64,000 bases of DNA from Syngnathus acus (taxonomy: Eukaryota > Chordata > Actinopteri > Syngnathiformes > Syngnathidae), in assembly GCF_901709675.1 (NCBI RefSeq), contig NC_051103.1, forward strand, positions 6,681,501 through 6,745,500, written 5' to 3'. The notes under the pieces were generated by a model. The model saw nothing but the letters and a program-made list of their open reading frames with translations. It was not told where the DNA came from and ran no database searches. Within the stretch, counting starts at the first letter, position 1; each line of letters starts with the position of its first letter. Of this stretch, positions 12,563-22,930 are shown piece by piece. The translations under genes and the position numbers were made by a program.

Positions 12563-14290
12563 CTCGTTAAACACACCTGCGTGAAAAGTTTTAGCTACTT
12601 TCACGTTCTGCCGGAGCTAAAACTTTTCACGCACCTGCACTTAACGAGGGAATCACACGGACACTCCATTAGGTACACCGCCATTTTCAAGTGTACCTAA
12701 TAACAGGCCACTTTATTAGGGAAATATGGTCAAAGGTCACAGGTGTCAAGCTCTAGTCCTCGGGGCCGCGTTCCAACATGTTTTCCAAGTGACCCTCGTT
12801 AAGCGCAGCTGCGTGAAAAGTTTTAGCTTCTTTCACGTTCTGCAGGAGCTAAAACTTTTCACGCAGGTGCACTTAATGAGGGAATCACACGGACACTCCA
12901 TTAGGTACACCGCCATTTTCAAGTGTACCTAATCACAGGCCACTTTATTAGGGAAATATCATGGTCAAAGGTCACAGGTGTCAAGCTCTAGTCCTCGGGG
13001 CCGCGTTCCAACATGTTTTCCAAGTGACCCTCGTTAAGCGCAGCTGCGTGAAAAGTTTTAGCTTCTTTCACGTTCTGCAGGAGCTAAAACTTTTCACGCA
13101 CCTGCACTTAATGAGGGAATCACACGGACACTCCATTAGGTACACCGCCATTTTCAAGTGTACCTAATCACAGGCCACTTTATTAGGGAAATATCATGGT
13201 CAAAGGTCACAGGTGTCAAGCTCTAGTCCTCGGGGCCGCGTTCCAACATGTTTTCCAAGTGACCCTCGTTAAGCGCAGCTGCGTGAAAAGTTTTAGCTTC
13301 TTTCACGTTCTGCAGGAGCTAAAACTTTTCACGCACCTGCACTTAATGAGGGAATCACACGGACACTCCATTAGGTACACCGCCATTTTCAAGTGTACCT
13401 AATCACAGGCCACTTTATTAGGGAAATATCATGGTCAAAGGTCACAGGTGTCAAGCTCTAGTCCTCGGGGCCGCGTTCCAACATGTTTTCCAAGTGACCC
13501 TCGTTAAGCGCAGCTGCGTGAAAAGTTTTAGCTTCTTTCACGTTCTGCAGGAGCTAAAACTTTTCACGCACCTGCACTTAACGAGGGAATCACACGGACA
13601 CTCCATTAGGTACACCGCCATTTTCAAGTGTACCTAATCACAGGCCACTTTATTAGGGAAATATCATGGTCAAAGGTCACAGGTGTCAAGCTCTAGTCCT
13701 CGGGGCCGCGTTCCAACATGTTTTCCAAGTGACCCTCGTTAAGCGCACCTGCGTGAAAAGTTTTAGCTACTTTCACGTTCTGCAGGAGCTAAAACTTTTC
13801 ACGCACCTGCACTTAATGAGGGAATCACACGGACACTCCATTAGGTACACCGCCATTTTCAAGTGTACCTAATAACAGGCCACTTTATTAGGGAAATATC
13901 ATGGTCAAAGGTCACAGGTGTCAAGCTCTAGTCCTCGGGGCCGCGTTCCAACATGTTTTCCAAGTGACCCTCGTTAAGCGCACCTGCGTGAAAAGTTTTA
14001 GCTACTTTCACGTTCTGCAGGAGCTAAAACTTTTCACGCACCTGCACTTAATGAGGGAATCACACGGACACTCCATTAGGTACACCGCCATTTTCAAGTG
14101 TACCTAATAACAGGCCACTTTATTAGGGAAATATCATGGTCAAAGGTCACAGGTGTCAAGCTCTAGTCCTCGGGGCCGCGTTCCAACATGTTTTCCAAGT
14201 GACCCTCGTTAAGCGCAGCTGCGTGAAAGGTTTTAGCTTCTTTCACGTTCTGCAGGAGCTAAAACTTTTCACGCACCTACACTTAACGAG
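12563..14290. repeat. Tandem satellite: eight 86-bp near-palindromes alternating with seven spacers, period about 235 bp
   Basis: Palindrome copies begin at 12563, 12795, 13030, 13265, 13500, 13735, 13970 and 14205; the first period is 232 bp and the others 235. Each palindrome runs from CTCGTTAA to TTAACGAG (TTAATGAG in several copies), with about 34-bp arms differing at about two positions and centred on GTGAAAAGTTTTAGCT / AGCTAAAACTTTTCAC around a loop of about 18 bp. The array starts and stops exactly at palindrome ends. The spacer holds a second hairpin (ATTAGGTACAC / GTGTACCTAAT) and a segment resembling fish hAT-type MITEs (CAGGTGTCAAGCTCTAGTCC). The 68-codon open frames in each unit are by-products of the repeat. 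Confidence 0.92.
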
Positions 14291-14690
14291 TTATATTATT
14301 CATTGTATGTGCCTTCTTGTTTTTACTTTTTGTATTGTTTACTTGAATGTTTTGTGTGTCCGTGGACAAATATATATATATAATATGTAATATGTCTTGT
14401 CACCGTGGGATAGTAGGAAACGCAATTTCGATCTCTTTGTGTGTCTTGACATGTGAAGGAATTGACAATAAAACAGACTTTGACTTTGATTATTATTATT
14501 TTCATTAAATAATATATTATAATTTTCATTAATATTGGGCTTTTGACTAGCCTTAATAAAGTGCTACATGTAATGACGGCAAGCTACCGCGAGATGGCAG
14601 TGCCCCCATTCACTTGTATGTAACCCAGCGTAAAATGAACATGGCAATTTTTCCTTTTCACGACCAGACGTCCTCTATGTTCACTTTGTA
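14291..14690. repeat. Dispersed repeat copy, also present at 20511-21385
   Basis: This shares long near-identical stretches with three units at 20511-21385. They include GTCTTGACATGTGAAG, an AATAAAACAGACTTTGAC tail, GACGGCAAGCTACCGCGAG and GTATGTAACCCAGCG. A tail with an AATAAA motif and a simple TTGACTTTGATT run resembles the 3' end of a fish retroposon, but I cannot name the family. Telomere-like repeat starts directly after it. Confidence 0.75.
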
Positions 14691-17600
14691 ACCCTAACCT
14701 TGATTTAAAACCCTAGTCGGAAACCCTAACCCTAGCTTGAAACCCTAATTAGCAATGGCAAAATTCCTTGGAAACCCTGGTCGGAAACCCTAACCCTAGT
14801 TTTGAAAGCCTAGTTAGAAACCCTAATCTTAGAAACCCTAAAAGTAGTTTGAAACCCTCGTTGGAAACCCTAACCTTAGCTTTAAAACCTAGTTTGTAAC
14901 CCTAAGCTTGGTTTAAAACCCTAGTCGGAAACCCTACCCCTTGTTTGAAACTTTAATTAGCGATGGCAAAACTCCATGGAAACCCTGGTCGGAAACCCTA
15001 ACCCTAGTTTTGAAAGCCTAGTTAGAAACCCTGATCTTAGAAACCATCAAAGTAGTTTGAAACCCTCGTTGGAAACCCTAACCCTAGCATTAAAATCAAG
15101 TTTGTAACCCTAACCTTTGTTTAAAACCCTAGTCGGAAACCCTAACCCTAGTTTGAAACCCTAAATAGCAATGGCAAAACTCCTTGGAAACCCTGGTTGG
15201 AAACCCTAACCCTCGTTTTGAAAGCCTAGTTAGAAACCCTAATCTTAGAAACTCTAAAAGTAGTTTGAAACCCTCGTTGGAAACCCTAACCCTAGCTTTA
15301 AAACCTAGTTTGAAACCCTAACCTTGGTTTAAAACCCTAGTCGGAAACCCTGAGCCTAGTTTGAAACCCTAATTAGCGATGGCAAAACTCCTTGGAAACC
15401 CTAGTCGGAAACCCTAACCCTAGTTTTGAAAGCCTAGTTAGAAACCCTAACCCTAACCCTAACTCTAGTTTTGAAAGCCTAGTTAGTAACCCTAACCCTA
15501 ACCCTAACTCTAACTCTAACTCTAACTCTAACTCTAACTCTAACCCTAACCCTAACCCTAGTTTTGAAAGCCTAGTTAGAAACCCTAACCCCAACCCTAA
15601 TCCTAACCCTAACTTTGGAAACCCTAGTCGAAAACCCTAACCCTAGTTTTGAAAGCCTAGTTAGAAACCCTAATCTTAGAAACCCTAAAAGTAGTTTGAA
15701 AGCCTCGTTGGAAACCTTAAGCCTAGCTTTAAAACCTAGTTTGTAACCCTAACCTTGGTTTAAAACCCTAGTCGGAAACCCTAACCCTAGTTTGAAACCC
15801 TAAATAGCAATGGCAAAACTCCTTGGAAACCCTGGTTGGAAACCCTAACCCTCGTTTTGAAAGCCTAGTTAGAAACCCTAATCTTAGAAACTCTAAAAGT
15901 AGTTTGAAACCCTCGTTGGAAACCCTAACCCTAGCTTTAAAACCTAGTTTGAAACCCTAACCTTGGTTTAAAACCCTAGTCGGAAACCCTGAGCCTAGTT
16001 TGAAACCCTAATTAGCGATGGCAAAACTCCTTGGAAACCCTAGTCGGAAACCCTAACCCTAGTTTTGAAAGCCTAGTTAGAAACCCTAACCCTAACCCTA
16101 ACTCTAGTTTTGAAAGCCTAGTTAGTAACCCTAACCCTAACCCTAACTCTAACTCTAACTCTAACTCTAACTCTAACTCTAACTCTAACCCTAACCCTAA
16201 CCCTAGTTTTGAAAGCCTAGTTAGAAACCCTAACCCCAACCCTAATCCTAACCCTAACTTTGGAAACCCTAGTCGAAAACCCTAACCCTAGTTTTGAAAG
16301 CCTAGTTAGAAACCCTAATCTTAGAAACCCTAAAAGTAGTTTGAAAGCCTCGTTGGAAACCTTAAGCCTAGCTTTAAAACCTAGTTTGTAACCCTAACCT
16401 TGGTTTAAAACCCTAGTCGGAAACCCTAACCCTAGTTTGAAACCCTAAATAGCAATGGCAAAACTCCTTGGAAACCCTGGTTGGAAACCCTAACCCTCGT
16501 TTTGAAAGCCTAGTTAGAAACCCTAATCTTAGAAACTCTAAAAGTAGTTTGAAACCCTCGTTGGAAACCCTAACCCTAGCTTTAAAACCTAGTTTGAAAC
16601 CCTAACCTTGGTTTAAAACCCTAGTCGGAAACCCTGAGCCTAGTTTGAAACCCTAATTAGCGATGGCAAAACTCCTTGGAAACCCTAGTCGGAAACCCTA
16701 ACCCTAGTTTTGAAAGCCTAGTTAGAAACCCTAACCCTAACCCTAACTCTAGTTTTGAAAGCCTAGTTAGTAACCCTAACCCTAACCCTAACTCTAACTC
16801 TAACTCTAACTCTAACTCTAACTCTAACTCTAACTCTAACTCTAACCCTAACCCTAACCCTAGTTTTGAAAGCCTAGTTAGAAACCCTAACCCCAACCCT
16901 AATCCTAACCCTAACTTTGGAAACCCTAGTCGAAAACCCTAACCCTAGTTTTGAAAGCCTAGTTAGAAACCCTAATCTTAGAAACCCTAAAAGTAGTTTG
17001 AAAGCCTCGTTGGAAACCTTAAGCCTAGCTTTAAAACCTAGTTTGTAACCCTAACCTTGGTTTAAAACCCTAGTCGGAAACCCTAACCCTAGTTTGAAAC
17101 CCTAAATAGCAATGGCAAAACTCCTTGGAAACCCTGGTTGGAAACCCTAACCCTCGTTTTGAAAGCCTAGTTAGAAACCATAATCTTAGAAACTCTAAAA
17201 GTAGTTTGAAACCCTCGTTGGAAACCCTAACCCTAGCTTTAAAACCTAGTTTGAAACCCTAACCTTGGTTTAAAACCCTAGTCGGAAACCCTGAGCCTAG
17301 TTTGAAACCCTAATTAGCGATGGCAAAACTCCTTGGAAACCCTAGTCGGAAACCCTAACCCTAGTTTTGAAAGCCTAGTTAGAAACCCTAACCCTAACCC
17401 TAACTCTAGTTTTGAAAGCCTAGTTAGTAACCCTAACCCTAACCCTAACTCTAACTCTAACTCTAACTCTAACTCTAACTCTAACTCTAACTCTAACTCT
17501 AACCCTAACCCTAACCCTAGTTTTGAAAGCCTAGTTAGAAACCCTAACCCCAACCCTAATCCTAACCCTAACTTTGGAAACCCTAGTCGAAAACCCTAAC

Positions 17601-20017
17601 CCTAGTTTTGAAAGCCTAGTTAGAAACCCTAATCTTAGAAACCCTAAAAGTAGTTTGAAAGCCTCGTTGGAAACCTTAAGCCTAGCTTTAAAACCTAGTT
17701 TGTAACCCTAACCTTGGTTTAAAACCCTAGTCGGAAACCCTAACCCTAGTTTGAAACCCTAAATAGCAATGGCAAAACTCCTTGGAAACCCTGGTTGGAA
17801 ACCCTAACCCTCGTTTTGAAAGCCTAGTTAGAAACCATAATCTTAGAAACTCTAAAAGTAGTTTGAAACCCTCGTTGGAAACCCTAACCCTAGCTTTAAA
17901 ACCTAGTTTGAAACCCTAACCTTGGTTTAAAACCCTAGTCGGAAACCCTGAGCCTAGTTTGAAACCCTAATTAGCGATGGCAAAACTCCTTGGAAACCCT
18001 AGTCGGAAACCCTAACCCTAGTTTTGAAAGCCTAGTTAGAAACCCTAACCCTAACCCTAACTCTAGTTTTGAAAGCCTAGTTAGTAACCCTAACCCTAAC
18101 CCTAACTCTAACTCTAACTCTAACTCTAACTCTAACTCTAACTCTAACCCTAACCCTAACCCTAGTTTTGAAAGCCTAGTTAGAAACCCTAACCCCAACC
18201 CTAATCCTAACCCTAACTTTGGAAACCCTAGTCGAAAACCCTAACCCTAGTTTTGAAAGCCTAGTTAGAAACCCTAATCTTAGAAACCCTAAAAGTAGTT
18301 TGAAAGCCTCGTTGGAAACCTTAAGCCTAGCTTTAAAACCTAGTTTGTAACCCTAACCTTGGTTTAAAACCCTAGTCGGAAACCCTAACCCTAGTTTGAA
18401 ACCCTAAATAGCAATGGCAAAACTCCTTGGAAACCCTGGTTGGAAACCCTAACCCTCGTTTTGAAAGCCTAGTTAGAAACCATAATCTTAGAAACTCTAA
18501 AAGTAGTTTGAAACCCTCGTTGGAAACCCTAACCCTAGCTTTAAAACCTAGTTTGAAACCCTAACCTTGGTTTAAAACCCTAGTCGGAAACCCTGAGCCT
18601 AGTTTGAAACCCTAATTAGCGATGGCAAAACTCCTTGGAAACCCTAGTCGGAAACCCTAACCCTAGTTTTGAAAGCCTAGTTAGAAACCCTAACCCTAAC
18701 CCTAACTCTAGTTTTGAAAGCCTAGTTAGTAACCCTAACCCTAACCCTAACTCTAACTCTAACTCTAACTCTAACTCTAACTCTAACTCTAACTCTAACC
18801 CTAACCCTAACCCTAGTTTTGAAAGCCTAGTTAGAAACCCTAACCCCAACCCTAATCCTAACCCTAACTTTGGAAACCCTAGTCGAAAACCCTAACCCTA
18901 GTTTTGAAAGCCTAGTTAGAAACCCTAATCTTAGAAACCCTAAAAGTAGTTTGAAAGCCTCGTTGGAAACCTTAAGCCTAGCTTTAAAACCTAGTTTGTA
19001 ACCCTAACCTTGGTTTAAAACCCTAGTCGGAAACCCTAACCCTAGTTTGAAACCCTAAATAGCAATGGCAAAACTCCTTGGAAACCCTGGTTGGAAACCC
19101 TAACCCTCGTTTTGAAAGCCTAGTTAGAAACCATAATCTTAGAAACTCTAAAAGTAGTTTGAAACCCTCGTTGGAAACCCTAACCCTAGCTTTAAAACCT
19201 AGTTTGAAACCCTAACCTTGGTTTAAAACCCTAGTCGGAAACCCTGAGCCTAGTTTGAAACCCTAATTAGCGATGGCAAAACTCCTTGGAAACCCTAGTC
19301 GGAAACCCTAACCCTAGTTTTGAAAGCCTAGTTAGAAACCCTAACCCTAACCCTAACTCTAGTTTTGAAAGCCTAGTTAGTAACCCTAACCCTAACTCTA
19401 ACTCTAACTCTAACTCTAACTCTAACTCTAACTCTAACTCTAACCCTAACCCTAACCCTAGTTTTGAAAGCCTAGTTAGAAACCCTAACCCCAACCCTAA
19501 TCCTAACCCTAACTTTGGAAACCCTAGTCGAAAACCCTAACCCTAGTTTTGAAAGCCTAGTTAGAAACCCTAATCTTAGAAACCCTAAAAGTAGTTTGAA
19601 AGCCTCGTTGGAAACCTTAAGCCTAGCTTTAAAACCTAGTTTGTAACCCTAACCTTGGTTTAAAACCCTAGTCGGAAACCCTAACCCTAGTTTGAAACCC
19701 TAATTAGCAATGGCAAAACTCCTTGGAAACCCTGGTCGGAAACCCTAACCCTAGTTTTGAAAGGCTAGTTAGAAACCCTAATCTTAGAAACCCTAAAAGT
19801 AGTTTGAAAGCCTCGTTGGAAACCTTAAGCCTAGCTTTAAAACCTAGTTTGTAACCCTAACCTTGGTTTAAAACCCTAGTCGGAAACCCTAACCCTAGTT
19901 TGAAACCTTAATTAGCAATGGCAAAACTCCTTGGAAACCCTGGTCGGAAACCCTAACCCTAGTTTTGAAAGCCTAGTTAGAAACCCTATTCTTAGAAACC
20001 CTAAAAGTAGTTTGAAA
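14691..20017. repeat. Telomere-like satellite (degenerate CCCTAA arrays) with 639-657 bp higher-order repeat
   Basis: About 5.3 kb made of phrases built on AACCCTAACCCTAG, GGAAACCCTAGTCGG, TTTGAAAGCCTAGTTAG and GCAATGGCAAAACTCC. The marker GCGATGG occurs at 15376, 16015, 16660, 17317, 17974, 18619 and 19270, giving periods of 639, 645, 657, 657, 645 and 651. The length differences are multiples of six and come from an internal (CTAACT)n tract. Exact CCCTAACCCTAACCC stretches are present, so this counts as an interstitial telomeric-type array. Both strands stay open in places because the inner period is six; no gene is implied. Confidence 0.93.
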
Positions 20018-20510
20018 CTAGGGGTGTAACGATTCATCGATACACATCGATTAATCGATATAATGCTCTACGATTTGTTGGCATCGATGCTAAACGTAAA
20101 CATCGATCTATATCGCCCGTTTTTGACCTCGGACATTAGACGCGACTTTATTTTGAAATCCAGTTCATTGTTGCTTGCTTCCTCTTTCCGGGAGCAGTAC
20201 GCGGCGTGCTGTGTTGTGAGCAGAGCAGGCACGTGAAAGGGGACCCGACAACTACGCGGCTCCTGGGCTGGTGCTATGGCTAGTGTCTGTCCAAGAAGAC
20301 GAGGAAATTCGCTCCCCTTTGGGCTTCAAGTCATTCGTTTGGAAGCACTTTGTAATTTCCTAAATAAAGAGTTTGCAGTACCTTGTTGATTTTGCGTATG
20401 AATTGTTATAAATCAGGATATTGTTCTATATCGATCGTAGAGCACTATATCGTGATGTATCGTGAATGAATCACAGCAGGCTTTAAGATATCGGCAAATA
20501 TCGTATCGTG
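20018..20510. mobile_element. MITE-like element starting TAGGGGTGTAACGATTCATCG
   Basis: The left end (GGGGTGTAACGATTCATCGA, followed by ATCGAT-rich sequence) resembles the terminal sequence of non-autonomous hAT-type elements common in teleosts. The right part is again rich in ATCGTGATGTATCG and ATATCGTATCG, roughly complementary to the left end, but no exact terminal repeat is seen, so the right end may be truncated. There is no transposase frame. It separates the telomere-like array from the tandem repeat on the right. Confidence 0.55.
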
Positions 20511-21385
20511 TCTTGACATGTGAAGAAATTGACAATAAAACAGACTTTGACTTTGATTATTATTATTATTATTTTCATTAAATAATATATTATAATTTTC
20601 ATTAATATTGGGCTTTTGACTATCCTTATAAAGCGGTACATGTAATGACGGCAAGCTACCGCGAGATGGCAGTGCCCCCATTCACTTGTATGTAACCCAG
20701 CGTAAAATGAACATGGCAATTTTTCCTTTGTTTACTTGAATGTTTTGTTTGTCCGTGGACAAATATATATATATATATATATAATATGTAATATGTCTTG
20801 TCACCGTGGGATAGTAGGAAACGCAATTTCGATCTCTTTGTGTGTCTTGACATGTGAAGAAATTGACAATAAAACAGACTTTGACTTTGATTATTATTAT
20901 TTTCATTAAATAATATATTATAATTTTAATTAATATTGGGCTTTTGACTATCCTTAATAAAGCGGTACATGTAATGACGGCAAGCTACCGCGAGATGGCA
21001 GTGCCCCCATTCACTTGTATGTAACCCAGTGTAAAATGAACATGTCAATTTTTCCTTTGTTTACTTGAATGTTTTGTTTGTCCGTGGACAAATATATATA
21101 ATATGTAATATGTCTTGTCACCGTGGGATAGTAGGAAACGCAATTTCGATCTCTTTGTGTGTCTTGACATGTGAAGAAATTGACAATAAAACAGACTTTG
21201 ACTTTGATTATTATTATTTTCATTAAATATTATATTATAATTTTAATTAATATTGGGCTTTTGATTATCCTTAATAAAGCGGTACATGTAATGACGGCAA
21301 GCTACCGCGAGATGGCAGTGCCCCCATTCACTTGTATGTAACCCAGCGTAAAATGAACACGTCAATTTTTACTTTTCACCAGACG
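20511..21385. repeat. Three tandem units (about 320-335 bp) of the repeat seen at 14291-14690
   Basis: GTCTTGACATGTGAAG recurs at about 20512, 20846 and 21166, and GACGGCAAGCTACCGCG at about 20647, 20978 and 21296. Each unit carries a (TA)n tract of different length, an AATAAAACAGACTTTGAC tail and GTATGTAACCCAGCG. The last unit ends in CCAGACGTCCTCTATGTTCA, the same phrase that precedes the telomere-like block on the left. Confidence 0.82.
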
Positions 21386-22321
21386 TCCTCTATGTTCAGT
21401 ACACTACCAAAAAAAAACGGCCGGATTTCCCCGCCAAAATGGCAGAATGGTTTATAACTTTACCCGGTGTTCGAGAGACAATGGTGCGAGCCCCACACGA
21501 AGCAGACTTTGAGCTAAAATTTGCATAGTGTAAGACTTGATCAGTTCTCTCGCGCACAAGGCACAAGCTTTACCTATAACACCATTGAGTGTTCTGTCAA
21601 TGGTAATTTAGCGTTTTTTCGAGCAAGTTAAAATTTTAACGTACACTACCAAAAATGATCACAAGTAGAAAGTCTCCTTTGTAATATATCCTCCTTGTAG
21701 CCTGTTCCCAAAAAGAGGAGTTTCTTTGCATCGAGGTTTATGCAAAGAGCTCACGTAATTATATTGTTGCTTTTTGGTGAAGTGAATGAGTGTTCCGTCT
21801 GTACGACTGGTCTTTGAATCCACCCCGCTTCAATGGCAGAACGCGGATGAATTTAAAGACATCAAATGAGAATAATCCTTTATAAAAATTAGAATTGACT
21901 GACGCAAACGTGAGTTCATGTTTTTATTGAAAACATAGTGCTGACGCCGTACGACATCGGTTTTTCGCTTTCCAAATAAGGCGTGCGCGCTCCCGCGGCA
22001 GGGGGAACAAAATCTCACGGGGGAACCAAATAGAGCACAAAACTGGGCTCGCCACGTTTGGAGAGTGGCTCCGTCGCTGCGCTCGAACACCACAGACCCC
22101 AGTTAGACTGTTCTAAAACACCAGCTCGTATGCTTGATACATATTAGATGAGGTAAAAAAAAAAAAATCCCGTCATTTACTTCATATGATGTACCGGCAC
22201 AAAAGTTTGCAGTGCTGAGGACGTTATTTCGAAGCGCCGATGGCCAGGTGGTTGGGCACATTGACTTACATCCGCCGAGCCAAGTCATCCTTCTCCTGCT
22301 TGTCCAACGCCGCTTAGCACG
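21386..22321. other. Intergenic DNA without a recognised gene
   Basis: GTACACTACCAAAA occurs twice (near 21398 and 21641), which hints at a small transposon-derived segment. An AATAAA on the minus strand at 21923-21928 could be a distal poly(A) signal for fshr. The open frames here are short and resemble nothing I know. Confidence 0.5.
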
Positions 22322-22340
22322 CTAGCGCCCCCTGGTGACC
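22322..22340 (-). promoter_or_regulatory. Strong CTCF-like binding motif
   Basis: The minus strand reads GGTCACCAGGGGGCGCTAG, close to the vertebrate CTCF core CCACNAGGGGGCGC with its flanking TA. It is the only strong match I noticed between lrp2 and fshr. A single motif match does not prove occupancy. Confidence 0.5.
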
Positions 22341-22930
22341 CGTCATGACTGCTTTGGTGTACCCTGAAAATTGTTGCTTGCTTTTCATGTCACAAAAATA
22401 AAAAGTGAATCGGCAACCATGCTATCAATGCACAATAGCAGTAGGGCTTTTCAGCAGGGGCAACACGGGCGGGCACAATCCTGCAATTGAAAGTGGTTGC
22501 CTCTGACCGCTTACTGAAGTTTCTTACTTTGCTTTAATGGTGATCATAAAAAAAGGGCTTGAATAAAACGCATAGTAACAGCCGTCTTCTTGTCTGCTTC
22601 AGGCAGAAACAAAACATCCATACACAAATAATTCATTAGAGGGGGTACTAATTCTAACGGCAGCCCTACTAAGTCAACCTCCCCCCCCCACCACCATGTG
22701 AAAAGTATACAATTTCCTAGGGGGCAGGGCGCTCAGAAATAGTCTCACCCAGGGAGTCATTCAGTGTAGAACCACCACTGCAAACAATTCATCAGTACTT
22801 GTATGCTGTCCTTATTAAAGGTCTTTACTTCACATAAGGTACAGAGAGCAAACTCCAGTCCTTGAAGGCTGCATACTTTACATGTTTCACTTGAAACATG
22901 CAGGTCACAGGCTCCAGAGGACCCCAGATG
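22341..22930 (-). other. fshr: Probable 3' UTR and flank of fshr
   Basis: No coding potential is seen between the CTCF-like site and the fshr stop codon. A short C-run lies at 22681-22690. I did not find a proximal AATAAA on the minus strand, so the 3' UTR end is unknown. Confidence 0.4.

Noticed and set aside
12726-14107. Seven nearly identical 68-codon frames
   Set aside because: They follow the 235-bp satellite unit, have no coding signature and include the hairpin stems.
15373-19540. Repeated NPNPNSNSNS and LGLELELEL open frames on both strands
   Set aside because: They come from the six-base inner period of the telomere-like satellite, which avoids stops in several frames.
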